Notes: generated from the letters alone by a model not told the origin. Numbered from the stretch's first letter, positions 8,201 through 17,222 are shown. The stretch is DNA of 64,000 nucleotides from Nostoc sp. TCL240-02 (GCF_013343235.1 NZ_CP040094.1:1860501-1924500), one strand, 5' to 3'. A program made the numbers and translations.

Positions 8201-10907
8201 GGTTAGCTGATGTCCCGTTAATGTTTTGTAACCCTTGGGTAACTTGTATTAAACGCAGTGGTTTGCGGGTGTTTAATAAAGATTGCAGTAAGGCAATGTT
8301 GCCTAAAATAGACTGACTATTGGCGGTTAAATCAAGAATACCTGTGATATGTGAGGATGATATCTCATTGTTAAATCTAGCTCTGTGGTCGGCATTATCA
8401 AAGCAGAATTGATAATGCTGGGGTGTGATTTGTGTGTAGGTATGACTTTTCACGTCATCTGGAACATTGTTCTCTTGACCTAACCCCGTAACCCCTTTTC
8501 CTACAAAGGAAGGGGGAAAATTCAAAGCCTCTCCCCTAAAAAGAGAGGGGTTTTCTAAATTCTCCGCCACTACAAAAGTTGCATGATGATGCTGTGCTTG
8601 CAGAGTATCAATCAGAGGTTTGGTATCATCACTAGCTAAGACAATGATTGTACCTTGTAAAACAACCTGGGCATCCTTGGGTAATGCTTGACGCTGCCAT
8701 TGTGGTATGAGCAGGCTGATGTGTTCTTTTGCAGATACTTTGATAGTCGTAGCTGGTGCGGTGTTTGTTTCAGGAAGCCAATACTTATCAAGGCTAAATG
8801 GGTATCCAGGTAAGGGAACAACGGCAGGGGAATAATCTCTAGGCAATACCTTAGCCCAATCGATATTTAATCCTCCTACCCACAACTTAGCCAACTTAGA
8901 ATATGCTGGTTTTTGAGCTAGCGATCGCAAATGCTCTTCTAGTTCTTGCGGACTCTCAAATAGCTCTTCATAGGCTTGGCGATGACTAGAATCACCCACA
9001 AAAGTCTTAGTGTCTTCTAGCTTCCCATTGATAAAGTTTTGCAGAGAATCACCCAATTCCTCAAGTGTGTTTGCCACAATAGTCAGACGATACTCCATAG
9101 CTTCCCTGCCTTTTTGTAAGGTGTAAGCTATATCTGCTAAGGAGAAGCTATTTTGTTGTGACAAAAATACAACTATGCTTTGAGCGTAGGCAGTTAGTCT
9201 TTCTTTTGATTTGGCAGACAATACAACTAACTGCGGCTGAGATGAATTTGATGTATGGATGTGTCGAGGAAGCGCTAAATATTCTTCTAGAACTACGTGA
9301 GCATTCATACCGCCAAAACCAAAGGAACTCACCCCGGCTCGACGTGGCTGTTCTTTGCCTGTAGCGGTTGTTTGGCGTTCCCAATTAACTTGTTTTGCGG
9401 CAATCTGCAACGGAGAATTATCCAGACGGATATACTTATTCAGATTGGTAAAGTTTGCATTGGCAGGAATTATACCTTTTTGCAACGCCAAGATAGTTTT
9501 TAATATTCCTACCACCCCGGCTGCGGCTTCTAAATGTCCGATGTTACTCTTGACAGAACCTATATAACAATCTTGGGTAGTCTCAACAGTGGCAAAAACC
9601 TTCTTCAGTCCGTTAATTTCTATCGGGTCGCCCAAGGTTGTGCCAGTACCGTGTGCTTCAATATAACCAAGGGTAGCAGGGCTAACTTGGGCATCGGCAT
9701 AAGCTGCTAAAATCGTCTCTGCTTGAGCTTCGGGAGCAGGTGCAGTCAAGGAATTGGTATGGCCGCCGTGTCCCACTGCCACACCTTTGATAACAGCATA
9801 GATATAGTCACCATCGCGTTCAGCTTTCGCCAAGGGTTTTAATAACAGTGCCCCTGCACCTTCACCTCTAACATAACCATTGGCGCGTTCATCAAAAGGG
9901 CTACACTCACCTGTTTTACTTAACATCCCCGCCTTAGAAAAGACTATATAGGATGTCAAAGAAGTGATAACATTAACACCACCTGCGATCGCTAAATCAC
10001 ATTTTTCTGACCGTAATAATTCCACAGCCCGATTTATCGCTACCAATGAACTTGAGCAAGCTGTATCAATTGCTTCACTAGACCCCTTTAAGTTCAACAA
10101 GTGAGAAATTCTATTAGCCAGTACAGCATGACTCACACCCGTACCCAAGTGCGGTTCTACGGAGTTTTCCTGCTGACACAACATCTCATAATAATCAAAG
10201 TTAGAAGCACCAACAAATACCGCCGTCTTAGAACCCGATAACTCCGAAGCGCGATATCCAGCATTCTCAAGAGCGTGCCACACACATTGGAGAAATATGC
10301 GTTGCTGCGGATCCATTAATTGGGCTTCCCGTGGAGAAATGCCAAAGAAACAAGCATCAAAACACTCGACATCTGCTATAAATCCACCTTTGAGGAAAGG
10401 AGAAAGTTCTGGAGATTGTAAGAGATTTGTTTGCTCTGTCTTCTGGGGTAAACGTTGAGCCGGAAAATCAGTAATGTTAACTTTACCTGCTGTCAATAAC
10501 TGCCAAAATTCTTCTAAGGTTTTAGCTTGCGGTAATAATACACCAATACCGATAATTGCAATATCTTGAGGGGAAGATTCATATTCCAAAACATCAGCTA
10601 AAGTTGATGTCTCCTCTGCAATTACAGCAACAGCACCTTCTTCTTTAGTGCTAGTTTCTAAACTTGGCTGTAGATTCTGCTGAATAAACTCTGCCAAAGC
10701 AGTAATTGTATGACATTCATACAGCAGATCAGGAGTTACAGGAATTTTAAATTCACCTTCCAGAAAAGTAGTTAATTCCACATAATTTAAAGAATCAAAT
10801 CCCAATTCGCTAGGTGAAAAAGATAAATAGACTTCTTCAGGAGGTATTTCTAGGATTGCTGCAATTTTATTTTGTAACCGATCCTCAATTTGATAGATAT
10901 TATTCAT
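5250..10907 (-). CDS. AT-less modular polyketide synthase, ACP-KS-KR-ACP-KS
   Basis: About 1885 aa from ATG 10907; a TTG at 10925 in the same frame is possible, and neither has a clear ribosome site. Domains (rough residues): ACP 5-80 with GFDSL; KS1 115-555 with DTACSSS, EAHGTGT and SNIGH (Cys-His-His triad intact); a post-KS linker ending LPGYPFSLDKYWLP near 740; KR, structural half about 740-970 and catalytic half with GGTGGIG near 987 and DYATANAY; ACP2 near 1265-1340 with GVDSI; KS2 1380-1810 with DTACSSS, ETHGTAT and TNIGH. No AT (no GHSxG) follows either KS, and the linker is of the kind seen in trans-AT PKSs, so malonyl units must come from an AT elsewhere. The N-terminal ACP after a FAAL gene suggests loading with an acyl adenylate. 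The protein ends soon after KS2, fitting a split module completed by the next gene. Confidence 0.93.
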   Translation of the reverse strand: MNNIYQIEDRLQNKIAAILEIPPEEVYLSFSPSELGFDSLNYVELTTFLEGEFKIPVTPDLLYECHTITALAEFIQQNLQPSLETSTKEEGAVAVIAEETSTLADVLEYESSPQDIAIIGIGVLLPQAKTLEEFWQLLTAGKVNITDFPAQRLPQKTEQTNLLQSPELSPFLKGGFIADVECFDACFFGISPREAQLMDPQQRIFLQCVWHALENAGYRASELSGSKTAVFVGASNFDYYEMLCQQENSVEPHLGTGVSHAVLANRISHLLNLKGSSEAIDTACSSSLVAINRAVELLRSEKCDLAIAGGVNVITSLTSYIVFSKAGMLSKTGECSPFDERANGYVRGEGAGALLLKPLAKAERDGDYIYAVIKGVAVGHGGHTNSLTAPAPEAQAETILAAYADAQVSPATLGYIEAHGTGTTLGDPIEINGLKKVFATVETTQDCYIGSVKSNIGHLEAAAGVVGILKTILALQKGIIPANANFTNLNKYIRLDNSPLQIAAKQVNWERQTTATGKEQPRRAGVSSFGFGGMNAHVVLEEYLALPRHIHTSNSSQPQLVVLSAKSKERLTAYAQSIVVFLSQQNSFSLADIAYTLQKGREAMEYRLTIVANTLEELGDSLQNFINGKLEDTKTFVGDSSHRQAYEELFESPQELEEHLRSLAQKPAYSKLAKLWVGGLNIDWAKVLPRDYSPAVVPLPGYPFSLDKYWLPETNTAPATTIKVSAKEHISLLIPQWQRQALPKDAQVVLQGTIIVLASDDTKPLIDTLQAQHHHATFVVAENLENPSLFRGEALNFPPSFVGKGVTGLGQENNVPDDVKSHTYTQITPQHYQFCFDNADHRARFNNEISSSHITGILDLTANSQSILGNIALLQSLLNTRKPLRLIQVTQGLQNINGTSANLRGAKLTGLFKMLGAEYKSCYAKTIDLDPNNSDLAALSQIIAQEYQDYDQFTEICYRDGDRFVSTLAPLNYKPSQLQKLPQGMVVITGGTGGIGNEVAQHLARQGYKTLVLMGKTTLPPRTQWEEVIAAPNANPAIASKITNILNLEKQGVTVELHTGELTDYAALEVYFQNIRRQYGRITQVFHCAGCVSSESPAFLHKNLDSIISILSPKTTALEVLHRIFEHDNLEAFVLFSSLSSIVPKLAVGISDYATANAYMNYFAAYQVAQGNTYYRAIQWSNWKEVGMGQLTSQPMTKIGLVPLSTAVGLQSLDTILALPPQIHTVACLASQEQLNVSELPLVAKEQTTPKIQPVSLPKQNFPTDGNALKTYVLESLSQILSRELHIALDQIKYETSFEALGVDSIFLAGIVNKIDQWLGMKLDPSLLLQYDSISRLAEHLISHHHDQLEQKIPVTQPQIVEIPPVPLSPLCASAPLRKQNPQNSSQTEIAVIGIACKFPGAANKEIFWNNLVAGVDSIREVPNSRWDIEQHYTRELTSGKSISKWGGFIDDLEYIDPAMFGVSQNEASDVDPLVRLFCQSCVEAVVDSGHTIKDVNKRKVGVFVGARVAGYGDRIQVPKKSSVVGVGQNFIASHVSHYLNLKGPSLVIDTACSSSLMAIHLACQSLLQGESEMALAGGVEVLLDEKPYLFLSAAQALSPDGKCFTFDERANGFVPGEGAGCVFLKPLKQALADGDPIYAVIAATAANNDGHTMGITTPSVEGQVEVIETALAKANLSAEQISYIETHGTATMIGDPIELRALSQVFTGVGTENRCAVGSVKTNIGHLLSAAGVASFIKVALSLHNQVIPASLNCQEVNPRFDFADSPFYPAQTTQLWNQTNPKFAGISSFGFGGTNVHTILSEPPKLAVKPGAKLLSKGFSSSKIRAWLPAAQSATSYTMNVENIEQLAQPPRRSLLTLELQETHQSLLILEDVVTNVVKEAIV

Positions 10908-11012
10908 TGTAGATATTGCTGTCAATAATAGATTTTGAAAATCATCTGTAGGTTTGGTATAACGCAGTGAAACTCAACATTAACGACGAGGTATTTGTTG
11001 GGTTTCCTGACA

Positions 11013-12785
11013 TCAACCCAACTTACTTTCTAGCTTCTCAACTGCAACTACTTGTCTAGCAACAGCCTCGCGGAAACCATTTTGTGGATATAGAGTTGTA
11101 CAATGTCTTCTGCGTTTCTTCCCACTAGAAGTTTTTGGCAAAGTTCCAGGCAAAATTAACACCAAATCATGCAACCTCAACCCATGAACATCAGAGATAT
11201 TTTTTCTCACAATTGCTAATAGGTGGCTATAGTCAACCTTGTTGAGCATATCTTTTTTGATTTCACAGACCACAACCAACTTTGCATTTCCATCATCATT
11301 GAGATCAACTGTAAACGCTGCTGCCCCCCCTGGACGGATTGCAATATTACTTTTCTCAACAGTGTTTTCTATATCATCAGGATAATGATTCAATCCCCGA
11401 ATAATAATCAAATCTTTCAAGCGACCTGTAATAAACAATTCCCTTTCTACAAAAAAGCCAAAGTCTCCAGTCCGCAGATAAGGACCTTCTCCTGTGGTGA
11501 GATAAGCTTGAAAAGTTTCTTGAGTTTGTTGGTTTATGTTCCAATATCCGGCTGCAACTGAACCCCCAGCAATCCAAATTTCACCAATTTCACTAGGACT
11601 ACAAAGCGTATGAGTTTCTGGGTTCACGATGCGAACATCATGCTCACCATGAACATTCCCACACCCAACTAAAACCTTTTTAGTGTCGTTATCTACAACC
11701 TTGATGCGATGATTTTCTAGTTCTTGTTCATCTACTGGAAGCAACACAGGTTTGTCTTGGGGATTTCCACCAGAAACAAACAGAGTAGTTTCAGCCATAC
11801 CATAACAAGGATAAAAAACTTCCGCTTTGAAGCCATATTTTTTAAATCTATTAATAAAGCTTTCGACCACATTAGCTTTTACAGGTTCAGCACCATTAAA
11901 TGCAATTTTCCAACTAGATAAATCGATATCTTTAATTTCTTCATCGGTGATTTTATTCACACACAATTCATAAGCAAAGTTGGGACCACCGCTAGTAGTA
12001 GCCCGATATTCTGAGATAGTTTTCAACCACATTGCAGGCGACTGTAAAAAACTGACGGGAGGAAAGAGTACAGATTTAATTCCTAGATATAGGGGTTGGA
12101 GAACATTACCAATTAAACCCATATCGTGATATAGCGGTAGCCAGCCAACAAATATGGTTTCTTGAGAATGTTGAAATCCTTGTTTAATGGCTTGCTGATT
12201 ATGAATGAGATTACTATGCGTCACCATCACACCTTTTGGTTGTCCTGTAGACCCGGAGGTGTATTGCAGAAACGCAATATCAGAGCCTTGAATAGCTGGC
12301 ATTTTCCAGTCACAACTAGCTGCTTCTAGTTGGGAGTTTGTAGCTATCCACCGTGCATTATTGATATAGGGAATTTCGCTGTAAATCTTCTGAAAATCAA
12401 CAATAGAGTCATCAGTTGTTAGTACAAATTTAATTTGTGCATTTTCTACAATTCCACTGAGGCGAGAAATTTCTCTTTGATTACGTACAGGATGCACAGG
12501 TACTGGAATTACCTTGGCATATAAACAGCTAAAAAAGGCAACGATAAAATCAATTCCCGGACGATATAACAATAGCGCCCTTTCTCCATCAGGATTGTAT
12601 TTTTGCAGTTCTGCAGCTATGGCTGCAGCTTTTGTGTGCAACTGTCCAAAAGTTACTTCCAGCTTTGATTCTGGTGAATTAATAAAGACGAATGCTGTAT
12701 CGTTTGTTTGTAAAGATGCTCTGACATTTAAAATTTCTACATAGTTTGAAAATTTGGTAGCTGCATTGATAATTCTTTCAGTCAT
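11013..12785 (-). CDS. Fatty acyl-AMP ligase (FAAL), PKS loading enzyme
   Basis: A 590-aa adenylate-forming enzyme. It activates a free fatty acid as acyl-AMP and hands it to an ACP instead of CoA. Visible motifs are the P-loop-like YTSGSTGQPKGVMVTH near residue 180, GWLPLYHDMGL near 205, YGMAET near 340, RTGDFGF near 430 and the C-terminal catalytic lysine region KTSSGKKRRR near 560. The GWLPxxHDMGL motif and the length are typical of FAALs. It is first in the minus-strand arm, 105 nt before the PKS whose N-terminal domain is an ACP, so this ACP is the likely acceptor (inference). A GTTGGGTT/AACCCAAC hairpin (10997-11022) overlaps the stop region. Confidence 0.92.
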   Translation of the reverse strand: MTERIINAATKFSNYVEILNVRASLQTNDTAFVFINSPESKLEVTFGQLHTKAAAIAAELQKYNPDGERALLLYRPGIDFIVAFFSCLYAKVIPVPVHPVRNQREISRLSGIVENAQIKFVLTTDDSIVDFQKIYSEIPYINNARWIATNSQLEAASCDWKMPAIQGSDIAFLQYTSGSTGQPKGVMVTHSNLIHNQQAIKQGFQHSQETIFVGWLPLYHDMGLIGNVLQPLYLGIKSVLFPPVSFLQSPAMWLKTISEYRATTSGGPNFAYELCVNKITDEEIKDIDLSSWKIAFNGAEPVKANVVESFINRFKKYGFKAEVFYPCYGMAETTLFVSGGNPQDKPVLLPVDEQELENHRIKVVDNDTKKVLVGCGNVHGEHDVRIVNPETHTLCSPSEIGEIWIAGGSVAAGYWNINQQTQETFQAYLTTGEGPYLRTGDFGFFVERELFITGRLKDLIIIRGLNHYPDDIENTVEKSNIAIRPGGAAAFTVDLNDDGNAKLVVVCEIKKDMLNKVDYSHLLAIVRKNISDVHGLRLHDLVLILPGTLPKTSSGKKRRRHCTTLYPQNGFREAVARQVVAVEKLESKLG

Positions 12786-13593
12786 AACTTGAAATGCCTC
12801 ATTTAGTTTGTAGAATGATTAATTGCTTTTTGCCATTGGGCATACAAATCTGTGAACTAAAAATTAGTTTTTTAGTTCATTCACTATGAGGAACGGATTA
12901 AAACCTAGTAACTGTTGTAACCAATATAGCGATCGCAGCAATCAATTACTAATTATTAGTCACTTATTTCAGAGGCAATTATACATAAAACTAGAATCTG
13001 CTTGGTACTGTAAACGAGTACGGTACAACCAAGGTTTCAGATTCTTAAATTTAAGAACCTACGATTGGTACAGTTTTTATTCCTAGCGATCAATTCTTTA
13101 ACGTAACTTTCTCCATCACTGCTTATTTCACCCCCTAACTAGGAGTAAGTTCAGTGAGAAAATCGATATCTTTCAGGCTCTTTTGTTTATCTTTCATCTT
13201 TTCGTTTTTTCATTGTCTTACTAGTAAATGCAGTTTGCGAAAGAATCAGCTTATCGTAGCACTGACAAGCTAGTGAAAATACTTACATTTATTTATTCAA
13301 CTTGAGTTGAAACTTTTATGGAATAAATAATAAGTATTTGTGTCTTTATAAATCTGAATCATCAACAAAATTGAGCGAATCGACCGTAATTAGGAACAAA
13401 CATCGCTAGAAATCTATGTTACGCGATCACCCCAGAAACAGCAACATCGACTGAAAACCTTATTCTTTGATCAATTTTCAAAACTTTTTAGCCTACTAAC
13501 TTTTGTAAGGCCAAAACTAAAGACCTGTTGGTGGCATTGAAAGCGAGTATAAACGTCAGGGTTAGCGCGTCTTAAACCCTATTGACAGGGGGA
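12786..13593. other. Gene-free part of the divergent control region
   Basis: I see no coding sequence with family resemblance in these 800 bases. The stretch is AT-rich, has one HIP1-like GCGATCGC near 12930, and must hold the promoter of the minus-strand FAAL-PKS arm. No confident promoter boxes could be named. Confidence 0.5.
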
Positions 13594-14189
13594 TTATGGC
13601 AGAGGTACTGAGTTTGAGAGAGCCGCAGCCAACACAGAAAGCATATAGCGCTCGTTCATAGCTGCTCGTCGTGATTTTTGGCGAATACTGCGACGAAAAG
13701 ATGATTCTCGCTCTAATGCATTCAGGGCAATACGACGTAGTAAAGCAAAGTTTTGTGGGCTGTACAGAGAACGAATTCGGGACTCATCCTCATGAAAGGT
13801 AACATCTAATGTCCAATGAACAGAATTTTCTATTCCCCAATGCTGGCGAATTGCACTAGCAATTTTGTTTGCATCACTGACGAGACTAGTAATGTAAAAT
13901 TACACCTCTTGTGTTGTTTTATTCCAATGCTGAATCGAACGTACTACCATCACAATTGTTTTTAGCCCTACCCATAAATCTAGTTGATAAAGTCCAGGAA
14001 TCTGGGACATAGGTACAGTGTAAACTGTACGCTTTTCAATGCGATTATGCCCTTTCTCGATACGCTGACTAATGCTGATATCGCTACCTTCAAATCCAAT
14101 GGATTGTGCTGCCCCAAACCAGTTTTTGACTTGTTGATGCAGTGTGGGATGATTATCTTTCAGGCTCAGAATATAAGATACTCGCGATC
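13594..14189 (-). pseudogene. ISAs1-family transposase remnant
   Basis: Read on the minus strand, the frame gives the typical ISAs1 C-terminal half: KNWFGAAQSIGFEG, then QHWGIENSVHWTLDVTF, HEDESRIRS, NFALLRRIALNALERE and ending at a stop at 13596-13594. The N-terminal half is missing. There is an in-frame TAA after TTQEV near 13900 where family members have a sense codon. It is therefore truncated and carries a nonsense mutation. No terminal inverted repeats were found. Confidence 0.8.
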
Positions 14190-14586
14190 ATAATAACCCA
14201 AAGGGGCCAATTGTTAGCGCCCATCTCTTTGCTGGTTTAGTGCGGACAACAATGCACCTAGATTTAGATGATTTGATTGAACCGCAAACACTACAAACCT
14301 TTAAACCACACGGCCCACACCAATTTTCATCTCCTAACCAGGAGGGTGATTCTGTAGTAGCACCTGTTGAAAAAGCGAATGTTTTTGCAATGATCGAGGA
14401 GGTGACAACTTTAGAAGATGTCCGCAATTTGGCATCAGATGAGGATGTCCAAAAATGGTAGAGCGCGATCACTAACCATCTGAATAAATGTCAAAGATGA
14501 GATTTCTTTAGTTAAACTGCAACGTGTGTTGCAAATGCCGATGGTAGAAGTATGGTTAGGACTATTGCTGGGTGGTTTTACTTAGA
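14190..14586 (+). pseudogene. Fragment of an unknown gene with broken frames
   Basis: A 73-codon open stretch (14240-14458) encodes an acidic peptide ending ASDEDVQKW. A second frame just downstream reads LQRVLQMPMVEVWLGLL to a TAG near 14583. The two together look like a decayed gene abutting the ISAs1 remnant. I do not recognise the family. Confidence 0.25.
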
Positions 14587-14695
14587 ATAACTTAGTAGTT
14601 TTTGTTACAGCCATAATGTCTGAGTGAAAACCTCTCTAACTTCGGCCATCTTCAACGGCATTGTAAAGCATTCATAAGTCGGAAGTCGGAGGTGG

Positions 14696-14788
14696 CAATA
14701 CGGTTCGGTTAACAAAGTCGAGGCGAACAGTTCTTGAGCAGGGGGAGAGAAATTTTAATAACTTTCCCTGCTTATGCGAACCGTATTG
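14696..14788. repeat. MITE-like element with CAATACGGTTCG termini
   Basis: CAATACGGTTCG at 14696-14707 is matched by its reverse complement CGAACCGTATTG at 14777-14788. An inner inverted repeat AGCAGGG/CCCTGCT lies inside. The same terminus occurs at 33352, 33484-33499 and 62566. There is no coding capacity. It lies about 180 nt upstream of the ACP operon, so it could affect its transcription. Confidence 0.75.
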
Positions 14789-14970
14789 GACACATGGAAA
14801 CTCATCTTTAGTATAAATACGCAGCTAAAACTTTATTAAATGTGCTAATTTGAGCTTACTGTATGTAATCGATAGCATATAAACGTCAAATTTTCTATTA
14901 GTCTATAAGTAAAACTTGTAACTCACAGCATTTAACTTACTGTAATATCGCAACAAAGGAGTTTCAAATC

Positions 14971-15246
14971 TTGAAAGACTATATCTGTGAGATTTTTGCC
15001 CAAAATGTTGGTTTATCTATTGCAGAAATTTTTGAAAATGACTTGACGCTATCGGCGATTATTGCTCGTTCCGATCTCCTACATAACAGCATCGATCTGA
15101 TGGAGGTTTTCGCCAAAACTGCGAATATGCTGAAAAAGCAGTATGGAGTCCAAATACGTTTGCCAGCTTTCTCTCTTGATACACCTATTTCAGATGTATT
15201 AGAAGCATTTTTAAATGAAGCTGATACAGTTAATACATTGACCTAA
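14971..15246 (+). CDS. Free-standing acyl carrier protein
   Basis: A 91-aa protein with a TTG start at 14971 chosen because AAGGAG ends 9 nt upstream. LLHNSIDLMEVF contains the expected phosphopantetheine serine, with NSI in place of the usual DSL; the size and helical pattern fit an ACP. It is first in the plus-strand arm, ahead of the desaturase and AcpS, so it is the likely carrier for the acyl chain modified there (inference). The unusual DSL replacement may suit it to the dedicated AcpS encoded two genes on. Confidence 0.75.
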   Translation: MKDYICEIFAQNVGLSIAEIFENDLTLSAIIARSDLLHNSIDLMEVFAKTANMLKKQYGVQIRLPAFSLDTPISDVLEAFLNEADTVNTLT

Positions 15247-15324
15247 AAATGATAAATTTTAAATCTAAACAAGGCTTTTCAAACAATCTCTAAAACTTAA
15301 AGATTAAATTCAAATATCTTCACT

Positions 15325-16221
15325 ATGGTAAATACAATTTCTCGATCTGATATTGTCAGTAACTTATATGCAATTGTTGCCGAGCAACGAAGCTCTTTAG
15401 TTGATTTAATATGGGAACAACACTATTTCCATGAAAAGCGCCGATGGAGTGCAGTGGAAATGATTGGTGCAATTAACCTGGAGGCTGTGAATAAATTTGA
15501 CAAAGCTAATCTCTGGAATGCTGGACGTGCAGAATTGACTACTAAGCCAGGAGCCGATCGCTTGGCTAGATTGGCTGATGCTGAGTGTCGTCGTTGGCAA
15601 GATGGCAATCCAGTTTTAGCAAGCATTATGCAAGCTTGTAGTACTTGGAGCCGTTACTGGAATGAGGAAGAAAGCTTTCACGAAACCACACTTAATCGCT
15701 TATCGACTTTACTCAGTCTAGAACCTGTCAGTGACGAGACTGTCATTGAGTTTCGGAAGATTTTTCCTGACGATGACATGCTCAGAACACTAGTATTATT
15801 AGCGATTTCAGAGATTACAGCTACGGTTAACTACTCTTGGTGTGCTAGTGTTGCTCAAGACCCTGGATTGAAAAAGTTATTTAAGCAAATTGCTGCTGAT
15901 GAATCGCAGCATATGACATACTTCATAAGTTTTGCCAAAGCTTTAGTTGATAGTAAAGAGTACTCACCCAAAGGCGCATTTGCTGTTGCACACTTGTTTG
16001 TGCGAGAAGGGGGCGAACTTTATGGTAGTAACCGCCAACATCTTGAGCAGCGAGATTCTCACGTCAACTGGTGGGATTCCATCAAGTATGAGATGGTTCT
16101 GCCAGACAATATTGAGCGCAAACAAAGTCTGATCTTTTCTGCTCTCAGACAAATTACAGGAATTCAGGTAAACTCTGCGGCTGAAGTTGAGCAGACATGG
16201 CTGGAACTGGTGGGATGTTAA
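15325..16221 (+). CDS. Ferritin-like acyl-ACP desaturase (type 2 fatty acid desaturase)
   Basis: A 298-aa soluble protein with the di-iron pattern of plant and mycobacterial acyl-ACP desaturases: E116-S-F-H119 (EEESFHETTL), E163 (ISEITATVNY) and E193-S-Q-H196 (AADESQHMTY). These correspond to the EENRH, ERAT and DEKRH motifs of stearoyl-ACP desaturase. It should introduce a double bond, or a related oxidation, into an ACP-bound acyl chain using O2 and electrons from ferredoxin. It follows the free ACP by 78 nt and overlaps the AcpS gene by 7 nt. The regiochemistry cannot be read from sequence. Soluble desaturases of this type are unusual in cyanobacteria, whose common desaturases are membrane-bound. 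Confidence 0.82.
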   Translation: MVNTISRSDIVSNLYAIVAEQRSSLVDLIWEQHYFHEKRRWSAVEMIGAINLEAVNKFDKANLWNAGRAELTTKPGADRLARLADAECRRWQDGNPVLASIMQACSTWSRYWNEEESFHETTLNRLSTLLSLEPVSDETVIEFRKIFPDDDMLRTLVLLAISEITATVNYSWCASVAQDPGLKKLFKQIAADESQHMTYFISFAKALVDSKEYSPKGAFAVAHLFVREGGELYGSNRQHLEQRDSHVNWWDSIKYEMVLPDNIERKQSLIFSALRQITGIQVNSAAEVEQTWLELVGC

Positions 16222-16580
16222 TTGGACTGGGACACGATATTCAACTGATTGCAGAACTAACAACAGTTGAAGCTTTGAAAGTTCCAGGCATTTTCTTTAC
16301 AAACACTGAGTGCCTTTACTTCAGCCAAAGTAAAAACCCTCTCCAAAGTATGGCAGGTACTTTTTCAGCTAAAGAAGCCTTGTTTAAGGCTTTGGCAATG
16401 GCCCCTAATTTCTACTGGACAGATGTAGAAGTGCGACATAATTCCTGTTACGCACCTTACTTTGAATTTTACGGCTCACTGGCAGAGCATGTTCAGGTTC
16501 AAGGTTGGACTGTTCACCTTTCCATATCTCACAGTGGGGATTATGTGTCTACTGTTGTGGCTATCTCTCCCCAGCCATGA
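16215..16580 (+). CDS. Holo-ACP synthase (AcpS-type phosphopantetheinyl transferase)
   Basis: About 121 aa from ATG 16215. This start gives the family N-terminus MLIGLGHDIQLI (compare MIIGIGTDI) and a 7-nt ATGTTAA overlap with the desaturase stop; an ATG at 16197 is also open. The motifs FTNTECLYFSQ and GTFSAKEALFKAL match the AcpS metal- and CoA-binding segments, and ISHSGDYV matches the C-terminal SHS motif. It would transfer 4'-phosphopantetheine from CoA to the serine of ACPs, most likely those of this cluster. The GTD to GHD change keeps the metal-binding Asp. Confidence 0.85.
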   Translation: MLIGLGHDIQLIAELTTVEALKVPGIFFTNTECLYFSQSKNPLQSMAGTFSAKEALFKALAMAPNFYWTDVEVRHNSCYAPYFEFYGSLAEHVQVQGWTVHLSISHSGDYVSTVVAISPQP

Positions 16581-16798
16581 TTGCAGCGACTTGGCAGTAG
16601 AAAGGTGCAAATAAACAGCAGTGTGTAACAAAAAGTAAAGTTAACTAAAACTCTCTTCCCCCTTGCTCCCTGACCCCTGCTCCCCTGTGCCTCTTTTGAC
16701 CTTCTGCCACGCTACTTGCTCGGAGAAAACCTCTGCAACGTAGTGGCTCCTCTGCCTTCTACCTTGCCTTGATAATAAATATTCACGCCAACCCACTT

Positions 16799-17212
16799 AT
16801 GAACTTTGAAGCTGTTAATCTAAAACTTCAGGTACGCCCAAATGACCTTGACAGTTTGGGTCACGTCAATAATGCCACTGTTCTCGAATACCTAGAAGCA
16901 GGGCGATGGTCATGGCTTGAGCATCACAACTTATTTCACGGACAGCGGATTATTCCTGTAGTTGCTCGTATTGAAGTCAACTATAGCCGTGAAATATTAC
17001 CTGGAGAGGTCAATATTATTACGAAACTCAAAGATGCGGAGGAAAATTACTATTATCAAGTAATTTTTCACCAATTTATTGAGATTTTCAAAAACGGAAC
17101 TGTAAAGGTTGCTGCCGATGCTCTTGTGAAAGTAGCATTCATTGATTCAATTGAACGATCGCTTAGAACTCTCCAGGATTTTCTTGATGAAAATAAGCAA
17201 CAAGATAGTTGA
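16799..17212 (+). CDS. Hotdog-fold acyl thioesterase (4HBT family)
   Basis: About 137 aa from ATG 16799; an in-frame TTG at 16769 would add 10 residues, and neither has a clear ribosome site. RPNDLDSLGHVNNATVLEYL is the 4HBT signature with the catalytic Asp and the GHVNN loop, followed by EAGRWSW. These enzymes hydrolyse acyl-CoA or acyl-ACP. In this operon, between AcpS and a FAAL, it may release the desaturated acyl chain from the free ACP (inference). A 218-nt gap of C/T-rich sequence separates it from AcpS, and the FAAL starts 10 nt after its stop. Confidence 0.85.
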   Translation: MNFEAVNLKLQVRPNDLDSLGHVNNATVLEYLEAGRWSWLEHHNLFHGQRIIPVVARIEVNYSREILPGEVNIITKLKDAEENYYYQVIFHQFIEIFKNGTVKVAADALVKVAFIDSIERSLRTLQDFLDENKQQDS

Positions 17213-17222
17213 GGTCAAAACA

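Noticed and set aside
5250..10907. A cis acyltransferase domain in the PKS
   Set aside because: The 190 residues after KS1 lack GHSxG and end in the LPGYPFxxxKYW linker motif; after KS2 only about 80 residues remain.
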